From the NCBI GenBank assembly GCA_019828595.1, contig JAHQRK010000026.1:62001-126000 (forward strand): a stretch of DNA of 64,000 nucleotides, in the 5' to 3' direction. The translations under genes were made by a program, and so were the position numbers. Positions 10,097 through 20,830 of the stretch are shown in pieces. Position 1 is the first letter of the stretch, and every line of letters starts with the position of its first letter. Below the pieces are notes generated by a model, which saw nothing but the letters and a program-made list of their open reading frames with translations, had not been told where the DNA came from and searched no databases. The stretch is from Aphanomyces cochlioides. Lineage: Eukaryota > Oomycota > Saprolegniomycetes > Saprolegniales > Verrucalvaceae.

Positions 10097-10166
10097 ACGG
10101 CTTTAGCGGGACTCGAACCCGCAACCTGTGGGTTCGTACGCTGAACGCATAACGCATTGGACAAGG
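10097..10166 (-). tRNA. tRNA-Arg(ACG)-like pseudogene
   Basis: On the minus strand an A-box-like CAATGCGTTATGCG, an anticodon loop with ACG (arginine) and a perfect B box (GCGGGTTCGAGTCCCGC stem-loop) are present. The 3' acceptor strand AAAGCCG has no pairing 5' strand, so the 5' end is replaced and the gene is not functional. The 3' side continues into a T/A-rich tail, as expected for a SINE head or a processed tRNA pseudogene. Confidence 0.5.
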
Positions 10167-10531
10167 AGGAGAAGGTATTTTACCTCAATAGAGTAAAAGT
10201 TAAATAAGTACAATATTGTGGTTTTAATAAATAACTGGAGTCGTGCGGAATAAATTTTGACGCAAGCAAATTGACGCAACAATTGACGCATTCAAATTTC
10301 AAGTGAAAAGAAATTGAATGTTTCGAACATGTTTTCAAACATTTAAAACGTTTGAAATTACACTATTTAATGGTCACGATCGAGGTCAATGTAAGAAAAT
10401 GTTTGCGTAAACTTTAAATAGTGTATGCGTCACTTATTTGAAACATTTTCAAAACATCTCAAATTTCCAGTTTTGGACCCAAACGACAATAATTACAATG
10501 AATATATTTTGATCAAGTTTCACCTACCCCT

Positions 10532-10647
10532 GGTGAATAGATATGACCGATGACTTTGATGGTGGTGAGTAGATATGAACAGCCTGGTGAATAGATATGA
10601 ACTTTTGCCTCACGGTGAGACATGAATGCTGGTGAGATAATATGACC
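10532..10647 (+). repeat. Five iterated GGTGARTAGATATGAAC motifs
   Basis: Copies start at 10532, 10564, 10586, 10614 (partial) and 10631. All lie on the same strand at a spacing of 17-32 bp. Four of the five share at least 14 of 17 positions. The spacing is irregular, so this is not a simple tandem repeat. It could be a cluster of protein-binding sites, for example subterminal transposase sites. Confidence 0.6.
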
Positions 10648-10655
10648 GATACGGT

Positions 10656-10880
10656 ATTGTGGATTCGCTTGAAATTTCCCAATTTGGATTGAGTTTTTGT
10701 ATCAATCTCCAATCGCGCCAATAGATTGGATGAATGAAAATTAGAACAGTACTTTCTCTCATGGCACAGTACTTTCTCTTAAATTTTATTCAGCCAATCA
10801 AAATCGCCCAAAATATTTATTAGCCAATGGCGTCGATTGGTGAATGATGGGGTCTGGAAATTCGTATCAAATCAACAATC
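10656..10880 (+). repeat. Dispersed repeat, inverted copy at 44104-44353
   Basis: About 225 bp beginning ATTGTGGATTCGCT and ending near TCAAATCAACAAT matches the reverse complement of 44104-44353 with scattered differences. Both contain two nearby AGTACTTTCTCT phrases and several ATTGGCT/AGCCAAT boxes. No coding frame is evident. Confidence 0.7.
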
Positions 10881-11220
10881 TATCTACTACTTAGAGGCTG
10901 GCCGGTAATCGTCAATGTCGATGTCTGGGCATCGATGATATCCGGACGTCTTCGTGTTACTTTTTCAAATTTTTCTGTGATTAATTCTTCGTTTTTTCTG
11001 AAAAAGTGCCTGAGGCATTGCCAGGCGTTCACGGGCATTGATGCATCATCAATGCCTGGGAAACTGCATCGAAGCTTGAGATAATCCGGAAAAATCGACA
11101 GACCGCAAAGCTGTTAATTATCCGGAAATTTGACAAATTAGCCAATCAGAGGGCTGGATTTATCGTAAAACACTGACAGACATCGAAACCGACATTCCCC
11201 GACCAGCCTCTTATATAAAA

Positions 11221-11455
11221 GGGAAAGAAAATCTGTGTGTATGTGCACACTCAAAATGTCCGTCCGCTCTACCTCCATCCACTGGACAAAACTACCCTCC
11301 TTTTCCTGTTTTGGGGGTTCTACACTCAAAAGTTGCCTTTTTCAAGTATACCACTCTCCTCACTACACTTGATAATTGTATGTACTCATCGTAATAAAAT
11401 AATTAAATAAAATGGGAGCTCTCGCGAGAGTCCAGAAAAGTCTGTTGATTGGACA
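11221..11455 (+). repeat. Helitron 5' terminal repeat, copy 1 of a near-identical pair
   Basis: From GAAAGAAAATCTGTGTGT to CAGAAAAGTCTGTTGATTGGAC this 235-bp block is nearly identical to 18240-18474. Both start about 12 bp inside a Helitron 5' end. They carry the TGTGCAC and TGTCCGTCCG motifs also seen at 1379-1450 and 19800-19840. The shared block shows that Helitrons A and B belong to one family. Confidence 0.85.
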
Positions 11456-12423
11456 ATTAAGTGAATTTCATGAGCACAAGCCCCACACCCACAAACCCAC
11501 AACTGTTCGACTTCCAGGAGAGGTGACATGCATGAACGACATAAATTTTATAACACATGATGTAATGTCAGCTAAAACTGTATGGTCAACCCTCTCTCTC
11601 CACTTGAAAACAGAGCGACAATCTCATTCAGAGGAAAACCGTGTGTCAAAGTGAATCATTACGAGGTCAGAGTGATTCATGACACGACAGGGAGAATCGA
11701 AACGAGTCTCTTTGCCACTTGCTCTGACTGCAAATTGGTACTTTTGCCATCGACTGCACCCATCATGTCAGTCGTCACGTACAGCGACGAGAGGTCAAAT
11801 TATTTTAAAATTTCACACCAATATATATTTTGACACAATGTAACCAAATCCACCTTAAAAAGCCCTTTTTTGTGAAATAAATGCTTGTGATATATTATGA
11901 TCATATTATTTGGTGTCATATTATTACAATCGACATGAGCTCCGTTGGCTCAGTTTCGAATTTGCGTCGTCGAGGTGCGTCGTAGCCCAGAATTAAGTTG
12001 TTAATGAATTGTGTTTTGTATGTTTTCAACGTCGAGTCTTCGGACTGCGCACCTCAGGAGGTCGAAAGGGAATCCTTAGACTTTATCCTGTAAATACGAT
12101 ATCACCTGTCTTCGCTGGTCGATTGTGGGTGGTCTTCGTCTGTGCGTGAAAGCTCTGATATTTTTCGGAGAAAGCGGATGCCTAGGGTTTTTCAAGTTTT
12201 TTTAGCGGAAAAGAATCCTAGGGGAAAACATCCCTAATTATCTGGCAGAGTCTTTCGTATTATACGACTTCTTGCGATGATCTTCTGGAGAATATCCCAG
12301 CATTTCTCCGGTAGTATGCAAAAGTCTATACGTACTGTGGGTCATACATACTGAGGATGACTATGGACCCTCTCCCAGGTAAGTTTGAGAGGGTCGTCGG
12401 TCACGCACCAGACAAGTGTACTA
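11456..12423. other. Helitron A 5' region, no gene recognised
   Basis: Long untranslated-looking stretch between the 5' terminal repeat and the nested MITE. Short frames occur on both strands but none carries a domain. Confidence 0.35.
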
Positions 12424-12831
12424 CACCTTTTTACCTTCAAGTTCAGGGGATCGGAAGTTCAAGTGCAGGGTGTATTCAAACTTTATAATTTCAGCGTATA
12501 AACGATAAGAGGTATATCACCCTTGGACGACGACCAGATTATGATGTGACGTCGTAATGTCGGTTTCTGAGAAATAGAGCACTTTCGGTGACACAAGATC
12601 CCTTCTTTTTCGCGCATTACAGTTCATGAAGTAAAGAGAGCTCGGTTAGAGGTGAAATAATCACTTCAGGACGATTATTGAGTGCTTTTCAACACCTAGG
12701 CCATCAAAGATAAAGTTGTAAAGAAAAACAAGAGTATTATTTTTCATAGGCTATATTTTGTGGAATTTATAAAGTTTGAATACACCCTGCACTTGAACTT
12801 CCGATCCCCTGAACTTGAAGGTAAAAAGGTG
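12424..12831. mobile_element. MITE with perfect 65-bp TIRs and TA duplication
   Basis: Positions 12424-12488 are the exact reverse complement of 12767-12831. The element begins CACCTTTTTACC and ends GGTAAAAAGGTG, and TA flanks both sides (12422-12423 and 12832-12833). A TA target duplication and CACC...GGTG ends point to the Tc1/mariner superfamily; the Tc1-like element at 34795 has the same CACC/GGTG ends. It has no coding capacity. Confidence 0.85.
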
Positions 12832-13106
12832 TATACTGGACGATATGTACAACTATCTGGCATGGTGCGAACGTTTCGTTTTCCGGACGTGTATCCGGAC
12901 GAAATGCAATGTACCCACAATTGCGGCAACATTGTAGTGCATGGTACATGTTAGTTTGTACATATCAATATACTTTTTATATTGTATGTTATGCATGTAT
13001 AGCTACTGTTATAATACGAAAGTATATTAACGGCTCAACAGAACTACCAAGTGAAACTACCAAGCAATACAAGACAAGTGAAGAGCAAGAATCAAGTGAA
13101 GTGAAC

Positions 13107-16100
13107 ATGGCTAAAGCCACCAAAAATCATGACAATGCTAATCTTACGCGCGGTGCGATACGTTTGCGAGAGGTTAGAGCAGCTGAAACCGACGAGCAAC
13201 GGGAAGCTCGCAAGGCAAAAGACCGTGCGAGAAAAGCCCAAAAGCGTGCGGAAAAGCGTCAAGCTGATCAAGACGAAGCAAGTGCGAGAAAGCGTTCTGC
13301 TGAGTCCAGCAATGAAAATCTTCGCGTTGTTATCCTACGTGTGGATGAAGCAGTGGAAGAGCTGACGAGTCAGTTGGGAAACACACGCCTACTTCCAATC
13401 ACCTCCGATATTGATGGCCAAGCGATTGTGCGACGCGAACGCAATGCTATTCGTATGAGGTTGGCACGTGCGAGTGAGTCCACTGAATTGTCCGATCATC
13501 GTCGCGGGCTTGATACCCAGAGACGGGCGGATACCAGGGCGCAAGAAACGATCGATGACGCTAATCAGCGTCGTTTATTGAATGCACTGCAAATTGCCAA
13601 TGCAAGATCTGAACAAATATCTGACGAAAATCGCAATCGTACCAACACCGAGGAGGCAGAATCAACAGCTAACATGACTTCTGAAGAAATTCGACGTCTT
13701 CGAGCCAGACAAAAGGCTAGAAGAGCAAAGAGACGTGTCGAGATGTTAAAAAAGTTTGAAGGTCTTGGATTACCAAATCCACCCCAAATGGATGTTGCCA
13801 GTGTGAATGAATTTCTGGACATTGGGAGGATGGATCACGCATGCACATATTGTGCTGCGCTCCTTTTTAAGGATGAACCCGAGGGCCTTTGCTGCGGTAG
13901 TGGAAAGGTTCGGTTGCCACCAATGCCACCTGTTCCACCTACTTTGGATCTCCTTCTGTTTCAAAACACGAACATATCCAAATTCTTCAAGAAGTACATC
14001 CGCCTATACAACTCAGCATTTCAAATGACGAGCTTTGGGGCTGGCAAAATTGATCGCTTGGGTCCTTTCATGCCAACATTTCGTATCCAGGGTCAAGTGT
14101 ACCACAGAATGGGCTCACTGATTCCACAGGAAGGTCAACCACCAAAGTGCCTTCAGATCTATTTCACGGACAACAAGGATGAAGAGATTGCACATCGAAT
14201 GCGTGCTCTGCGTTTAACACCAGAACATCTCGAAATTATTGAGCTTCTGCGGGATATGTTGCATGAGAATAACCACTTGGTGCGTGAGTTCAAGAGCAAA
14301 TTCAATGCCTTACAGCCTTCGCATCGACTTATTATCCGAGCAGAAAAAACTCCTGAAGGAGAGCACGAAAGACGTTACAATGCTCCAACTACATCTGAAG
14401 TTGGTATCCTTTTGGTTGGCCAACATGGTACCTCCCGTGATATTGTCATCGAACAAAATGATGGGCGACTACGGCATATTGATGAAATTCATCCAGATTA
14501 TGATTCATTGCAGGATCCATTGATATTCTGGGACGGTCGTAATGGTTATGACATTCGTATTCCCCAAATGGATCCACTCACTGGATTGCCCACTACAAAG
14601 ACTGTTACGTGAGTTTTACGCTTACTAGTCTCACTTAATGGTTCGAGGGGGTCAAACAAACCCTTTGTTCTATCGAGATTTATTCAACCAGTTCCTCACG
14701 GATATGTATACGAAAGTCGAAACCCAGCGTTTAAATTACATACGGTACAATCAATCAACTATCCGGGCTGAAGAATACGGTCAATTACGAGATGCTTTTC
14801 ATGGGGAAGGATAAGATCCCAATCAAGTTGGTACAAGAGTTATTTTACCGTCGTCATTCATTGGCAGTCCACGACAAATGCAGCAGGATGCCCAAGATGG
14901 AATGGCATACGTTCGCAAGTATGGAAGGCCATGTCTTTACTTAACGTTTACGTGTAATCCAAAATGGCCTGAGATCACTGACAACATTGATGGTCTAAAC
15001 GCACAGAATCGTAACGACTTGGTTGCAAGGGTGTTTGAATTAAAGCTCAAAAACTTCATGAAGGTCACAAGTGTCCTGTTTGGTCCACCCCAAGCCTATT
15101 TAATAAGTGTCGAGTGGCAAAAGCGAGGACTGCCTCATGCGCACATGCTGCTGTGGCTGAAAGATAAGATTCGCCCCGATCAAATCGACCACATCATCAG
15201 CGCAGAAATACCCGACCCCGAACTCGAACCAGATCTTTACAAGACTGTAACAACTCAAATGATTCATGGACCATGTGGCGCCGATAACCCCTGGCTCCTT
15301 GCATGAAGAATGGAAAGTGTTCAAAACGTATTCCGAAAGACATTATGTCTGAAACTCGAACGGACGTCAACGGCTACCCCCTGTACAGACGACGAGGTCC
15401 TGAAGAGGGTGGGCAAACATTTGAAAAGAGGATAAACCGGGAAACTACCATTACTGTCAAAAACAGACACGTTGTACCTTATTGTCCTATTCTTTGCAAA
15501 AAGTTTGACGCTCACATCAACGTCAAATATTGCCACTCTGTCAAGGCGATCAAGTATATTTGCAAATACATTTACAAAAGAAGCGACAATGCAGTATTTC
15601 AAATAGCCAGTGCATCCAACAGCGCAATGCAGCCAGTACATCCAACAATGCTTCCAATGATGAAATTGCACAATTCCAAGTTCGGAGATACATCAACAGC
15701 AACGAGGCAGCTTGGCTTGGTTATTCTTTTCATCACCGCTACCAACCAATAACGCGTCTTGCTGTTCATCTGGAAAACTATCAAAGTGCATACTTTACTG
15801 GTGGAAACGTCCAACATGTCAATGACCATCCAAGGGACACAACCTTAACAGCATTTTTCAAGCTGAATCAACAGGGCGAGTTTGCAAGAACTGTGCTATA
15901 CCCTGACATTCCAGAGTTTTACATATGGGAAGACAGTGCAAGGAAGTGGAAAAAACGAGCCCAATGGCAAGCCGTGGAAGGTCACCCAGGCATTAAGAGG
16001 ACAGATACCATCGGTCGTGTTTACGCTGTCCATCCATCCAATCAACACTGTTCCTTTTTGCGTCTCTTACTACACAACGTTATGGGTCCAACTTCATTTG

Positions 16101-16211
16101 TTTCTCTTCGAACTGTGGATGGAATTGCTTGACCATCGTATAAAGCTGCAAGTGAACAGTTGGGATTACTCCAACACGACAGACATCTATACAACCTTAT
16201 GGACGAAGCTT
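13107..16211 (+). pseudogene. Helitron Rep (HUH endonuclease) pseudogene
   Basis: The first frame, from ATG 13107 to about 14612, has a very basic, R/E-rich coiled N-terminus (to about residue 230). It is followed by the Helitron N-terminal block HACTYCAALLFKDEP and YHRMGSLIP. A frameshift at about 14612 and a stop near 14815 follow. Positions 14878-15306 carry the Rep core with [12 protein letters not shown] and the HUH motif in [11 protein letters not shown]. After another frame change, IKYICKYIYKRS supplies the paired Tyr nucleophiles. Similarity continues to about 16203 (LGLLQHDRHLYNLMDEA). The gene is cut there by the Merlin insertion and continues weakly after 17733. No Pif1 helicase is present. 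Rep nicks and rejoins single strands in rolling-circle transposition. Confidence 0.85.
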
Positions 16212-17724
16212 GGCACAACTTTACTGTAGCCCCCGGTTGCCGTTTCAAACACAACAACACAGCACAGAGTGAATAATACATCCGGATAATTATCCGGATG
16301 TATTTATCCGGATAATATCCGGTTACTCCAAAGTGGAGTTTGACCACCCATTTCTGCCAAAAACAGACACAACCACAAAATGTTAATATTGAAATTTGTA
16401 TACCAGTTTACTTCATTCCCCGTGAAAGTGGGCCAGTATCGGAGTCATTTGGCATTTCACTTCGCTATCTTCCCAGTTTTCAACCAGCTGCGTCATGTAT
16501 GAGTTGGCAGATCTATCCGATTACACGTTCAAGGCGGTGATGAATGCCACAAGTACTGAACGCACAACCATTGAATGGTTTATGAAGGTATGATACCTAC
16601 TGTATTTCGTCTATTCTAATGCAATGTATAGGTTGGCTTAATACGTAATAGAATGATATGTTGTGTCTGCTTGGGTGACATGAAGTTGTCCGCTGACCTG
16701 TTGCGCTGGCGTTGTCGTCGGAACGGCTGTGATTCAGAGCGGAGTGTGAGGCAAATACTCCTTTCCTTGGCTCAAATCTGCCCATGTCATCGATTATCCG
16801 ACTTCTATTCTACTGGGCTACTATGAAGCCATCACGACAGGCGATAGAAGATCTTGCTTTGTCGTCGAAAACGGCGACCTCGTGGTTTAAGTTTTGCCGT
16901 GGAATCTGCTCGAAGGAAATGAAGGCATGCAATGTAAAGGTACCTCTTTGATTTGATACTTCAATGTGTATTAATTTTGACAATGTATTAGATTGGAGAG
17001 GTTGGTTCGGTGGTCGAGATTGACGAGCCGTCTCTGAAGAAAAAATCCAAATATGGGCGAGGGACTCAGCACAACGACCGTTGGCTCTTTGGTGGTGTTG
17101 ACAGAACGACCAACAAGTGGTTTGGCGTGCTGGTTTACAACGACAGAACAAAGCGGACTCACATGCCCATCATCGAGAAACACATTGCCGAAGGTAACTA
17201 TTTTGACCGTTTATAATTACCTGATAAACTATTAGGAACGACCATTGTGTCCGACAAATTTGCGTCGTACGTATCGGCCAACGAGCGCCATACTCTTGCC
17301 AACACGCCATCGCTTCGGCACATGAGGTATACCCATATGTGGGTCGACCATTCGAACAACTTTGTCAATCCAGACAATGGTGCCCACACCAGCGAATCGA
17401 AGGGGTGTGGGAAGTGCGTATCAAACAATACCTCAAAGCAATGCGAGGAGAGAGGTGAGCAGTTGCAATCTTACCTCGACATGTTCATGTGGCGCAATTG
17501 GTACTTTCCAGCAAATGCAACAGGTATCATGTATTTCAAGGGATTAGTCATAGCTATGAATAAATATCCATAATACATTCGTCTTCTTGGTTCTGCTTCT
17601 GCGAGAGATCAAAATGACACTTTGGTATTCCTACGTAACCGGATAATTATCCGGATGCATTATTCACTCTGTGCTGTGTTGTTGTGTTTAAAACAGCAAC
17701 CGGGGGTTAAAGTAAAGTAGTGCC
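16212..17724 (+). mobile_element. Merlin element with 8-bp target duplication
   Basis: CGAAGCTT stands at 16204-16211 and again at 17725-17732. Between them a 1,513-bp element starts GGCACAACTTTACT and ends in its complement (AGTAAAGTAGTGCC). The inverted repeats extend over about 115 bp with small differences and hold ATCCGGATAATTATCCGGAT palindromes. An 8-9 bp duplication and an IS1016/ISXO2-like transposase define the Merlin superfamily. The insertion splits the Helitron Rep frame after codons for MDEA. Confidence 0.9.
16495..17573 (+). pseudogene. Merlin (ISXO2/IS1016-like) transposase with three short introns, frameshifted
   Basis: From ATG 16495 four exons join across GT-AG introns at about 16588-16631, 16940-16991 and 17194-17235. 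The N-terminal part has a zinc-ribbon-like CCVC...CRRNGC. The core reads VEIDEPSLKKKSKYGRG (first Asp), WLFGGVDR, IVSDKFASY (second Asp) and a HSNNFVNPDNGAHT segment. A one-base shift near 16750 and a compensating pair near 17390-17450 break the frame. Reading the alternative frame there restores the IEGVW segment with the expected catalytic Glu. The element was therefore a recently complete Merlin and is now inactive. Confidence 0.85.
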
Positions 17725-18196
17725 CGAAGCTTACTTGGGTTCTCTAAACTGTGAAGGTCAATGCCTCATTTGACTGTCATGCCACTATATTTCCCACATT
17801 CGTTCAGAGTAGCTTACTAAGATAGACGATAAGGAAAATGAAATGCACAGCCGATGAAGCCAATCTCTTCGATTAATGTTCTACTTTTCCGAAGTATACA
17901 CTATGGGGCACTCCATTTCAAATCTCTTTTGGTAGAAGAAAAACTGCCTTAGACTTTACTTCATTTCCTTCATTTGAAAGCACTTAGGTAGAGGCAAAAA
18001 CTGCCTTAGGTTTAAATACATATAAGTGTTCAGACAATGTATTAATAAGCTTCGATAATCAATTCAGTAAGTCTACTTAAAGCTAAATGACTTCTTGGAT
18101 GATTATGTAGTATATTGAAGTTAGTAAGTATTAGAGACGCGTGGATCGTTGAAGCATTCCAGGAAAATTACACCCCGCCAACTCTCCTTGCCCCCC
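17725..18196 (+). other. Helitron A tail after the Merlin insertion
   Basis: Begins with the second copy of the 8-bp duplication. The first about 80 bp translate, with stops and a frame change, to leucine- and proline-rich phrases plausible for the region following the Rep core. No helicase motif is seen before the 3' hairpin at 18197. Confidence 0.4.
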
Positions 18197-18225
18197 CCCG
18201 AGCGAAGCCGGGTCAAAGGCACTAG

Positions 18226-19776
18226 TCTACTATTATGTAAACGCGAAAGAAAATCTGTGTGTCTGTGCACACTCAAAATGTCCGTCCGCTCTACCACCAT
18301 CCACTGGACAAAACTACCCTCCTTTTCCTGTTTTGGGGGTTCTACACTCAAAAGTTGCCTTTTTCAAGTATACCACTCTCCTCACTACACTTGATAATTG
18401 TATGTACTCATCGTAATAAAATAATTAAATAAAATGGGAGCTCTCGCGAGAGTCCAGAAAAGTCTGTTGATTGGACGATACTATACATATTTATGTGATG
18501 GGGAGAGGTGACAAATTGAACGACAGAAAAGTAGACATGAGGCAGTAATGTTCCGACCAAAGCATTCGTCGTCATGTCAACCATCCTGCTTGATCACTCA
18601 TCTCCAAACTACCACACAGGGATAAAAACCTGCTGACCAGCGACGATAGGTTTAATTTTTAGAAGCACTCTCACGTAGCTACCGACGAAGGTTTTTCACA
18701 TAACGTATACGCTTTGTCTGATCCTTAGGCATGCATTCGTCCTGAGTCATATGAGGTCTCGACAATTGCTTAATTGACGAAAATATAATAAAAAACTATG
18801 GCATGAAAATATTTATCCCAGATTATTAGGTTTTTAGGTTCTTAGCTAGACTGCGATACTGTTTCTGCTGTGGAATGTAAACGACAAAACGCTAAGACAG
18901 ATACAGGATTAGAAAAGGCTGAGTGCTGGGATCGATTAGATGAGTATCACACTACACTAATATTAGCACTACGATGCGATAAGGTATGCGCTACATTGCA
19001 GTAAATAATGCTTCAGTACGAGTGAAACAATGCATAATTTAGCTAACGAGAACAATTGTCCCTTCGGGCGATTGTAAACTCTGAGGTCAAGGCCGTCTTT
19101 GATCATGACTGCCCTGTAATAAGTATATATGTATTATATTACATCGTGATATAGCTCATATTACACGTAAACGAACGCCTGATTACGCATAGCGAAACTT
19201 AGCAATATGAATAACGAGAAAACGACTACTGAGATTGTAGTTTGATGTACATATAGTTAGGACTACAATGTGCTTAAGTAGTTCCTCCTTTAGGTAGAGT
19301 TGAATTCTACATTTGACCTACAAACATGCTAGCATGCGGTTGATCCAAGGCCCGATGAAGTTTAGACTGCCGATTTTGTCAGTATTCATCTAAGCTTAAT
19401 AAATCATCGATGATCGCTTGAAGTTTGCGCTATACGCTTATGGAAAGGTACTAGTAAAAGTTCAACAAAGCATTGTGATTAAATGAATGAACGTGACTGT
19501 AAAGGTTTGCTTAGCGGTAGTTGGGGCTGCAATGCGCTGTAGTTACTACCAGTTCAGGCATAGTCGAACTCTATCTAAGACATAAGAACATGCCATAATG
19601 CGGTGAATCTACGGTCAGATTAGGGTTAGATAGCCAAAATGGTTAGTATCTTGGACGAATGCTAAAGTTAGCGCTTCAGGCTCTTAGCGAAACCAGCTGA
19701 AATATGGCAAATCAATAACCATGCCACGTCAACTCACCTTGCCCCCCCCCGGGCGAAGCCTGATCAAAAGCACTAG
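18226..19776 (+). mobile_element. Helitron B, non-autonomous, 1.55 kb
   Basis: Starts TCTACTATTATG directly after the CTAG end of Helitron A. It carries the 235-bp 5' terminal block (18240-18474) and ends with a C-run and GC hairpin (about 19748-19760) followed by CACTAG at 19771-19776. The two 3' ends share CTTGCCCCCCCCC, the hairpin and GCACTAG. No coding frame with a domain was found inside, so its movement would depend on a Rep supplied elsewhere. Confidence 0.75.
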
Positions 19777-19867
19777 TCTATATAATTAAAGGTGAAAGTC
19801 TGTTTGTGTGTCTGTGCACTTTTCGGTGTCCGTCCGGTAGCGTCAAATACATTGGACAAAACAAACT
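19777..19867 (+). mobile_element. Start of a third Helitron (truncated)
   Basis: TCTATATAATTAAAGG begins exactly at the end of Helitron B and continues with GTCTGTTTGTGTGTCTGTGC and TGTCCGTCCG. This is the same 5' end as the minus-strand fragment at 1379-1465. It is followed by the LINE region and no matching 3' end lies downstream. Confidence 0.6.
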
Positions 19868-20653
19868 CTAAAAATCGATGTTCAAATTTTCAATGGACAA
19901 AATGTTGACTTTCAACCAACCAGTAGCATTCCAGCAGATCAATCTTGGGATGGTCCACAAAGCGCAAAAAGCGCGGACCAAAACTTGGAGGTGAACAATG
20001 CCTTCGACTGATACGGGCGGTGCAACATCAAGGTTTTCTGGCGGCGCTTGTGCGGCAACATTTTGCGAGACATCAATCGGAGCTGCCACGTCAACGGTTC
20101 GTCGGGCTTCAGGAACGATTGGCACGAGCCACCCACCGTTGAGAATTGCATCTCGACCACCGGCTGTTTGAGGTGCCAATTCACTCCACCCATGTTGAGG
20201 TGGCCGGGGGTCGCGGTTGTTACGACGAGCGGGTGAGTATTGGCGGCGGCCGCGGTCGTTTGGACGCGATTGAGACCGGCGACGGCTGCCGCCTCGACCG
20301 CCGCGACCACGGCCATGGTAGGAGTAGTCAGCGTTGCGGCGGTCGTTGTAATAAGGTATGTTGTTGTACCCTCTTGGCTCGTCATTGCGGTCATAAGATC
20401 GACGGTTGAGACGGTCTTCATATGCTTCAAAGCGGCGCTGTACTGATGCCGCTCGTTGTCTGCGACGTCGCTGAGTCGCTGTTTCCATATTGTTGTTCGC
20501 CGGCGCAGCGGCCGCTGGTGCCGCTCCAGCTATGTTCGGTGTGAACGTCATGTTGCACAGGAACTGCATCGACATGTTGGCCATGGTCAATACGCGACAA
20601 ATCGGAAAGTGGGAAGACCGTTGAAATGACAGTTGAAATTGTTTAACAATCAT
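19868..20653 (-). CDS. RG/RS-rich basic protein antisense to the LINE 5' region
   Basis: An open frame of 261 codons from ATG 20653 (alternative ATG 20584). Features in order: an Ala/Asn stretch, an Arg-rich segment, many Tyr/Asn/Asp-Arg pairs, an RG box (GRGRGGRGGSRRRS) and a hydrophobic C-terminus that reads into the Helitron end. RG boxes bind RNA in many proteins. The frame starts less than 100 bp from LINE ORF1 in the opposite direction. It may be an antisense frame of the LINE 5' UTR, a fragment of an older gene, or chance. The last about 30 residues come from Helitron sequence. Confidence 0.4.
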   Translation of the reverse strand: MIVKQFQLSFQRSSHFPICRVLTMANMSMQFLCNMTFTPNIAGAAPAAAAPANNNMETATQRRRRQRAASVQRRFEAYEDRLNRRSYDRNDEPRGYNNIPYYNDRRNADYSYHGRGRGGRGGSRRRSQSRPNDRGRRQYSPARRNNRDPRPPQHGWSELAPQTAGGRDAILNGGWLVPIVPEARRTVDVAAPIDVSQNVAAQAPPENLDVAPPVSVEGIVHLQVLVRAFCALWTIPRLICWNATGWLKVNILSIENLNIDF

Positions 20654-20830
20654 GTCCTAGTATACTTGACTACTTCTGAAGCTTAGCGGTACATCGTCCT
20701 CTTCGCATCGTGCAGGTACAGGGATCAATCCCAGCGAGTGAACAAACCCGTCATTTCTGTCTCAGGCGCGAAACATCGCAACACTGGTGCTCATGCTATT
20801 GCCGATGACGATATTGCGCGATGCGAGGCC

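Larger units (their letters stand above)
11209..18225 (+). mobile_element. Helitron A (Rep-only, with nested insertions)
   Basis: The 5' start TCTTATATAAAAGGG at 11209 has the TC-led, A/T-rich Helitron form. The 3' end is a GC hairpin (18197-18212, CCCGAGCGAAGCCGGG) followed by CACTAG, i.e. CTRR, at 18222-18225 and then T. Between them lies a plus-strand Rep pseudogene (13107-16211). No Pif1-type helicase remains, so the element is a deletion derivative. A 408-bp MITE (12424) and a Merlin element (16212) are nested inside. The 5' boundary is less certain than the 3' boundary. Confidence 0.65.

Noticed and set aside
10532..10647. Possible CRISPR-like array
   Set aside because: Repeats are short, diverged and irregularly spaced, and the genome is clearly eukaryotic.
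11138..11329. Minus-strand frames with the same opening residues at 11138-11329 and 18121-18351
   Set aside because: They arise from the duplicated Helitron 5' terminal block and have no independent coding evidence.
20690..20735. tRNA-like internal promoter before LINE ORF1 (AGGGATCAATCCC)
   Set aside because: The B-box match is poor and no stems fold, so I do not call it.
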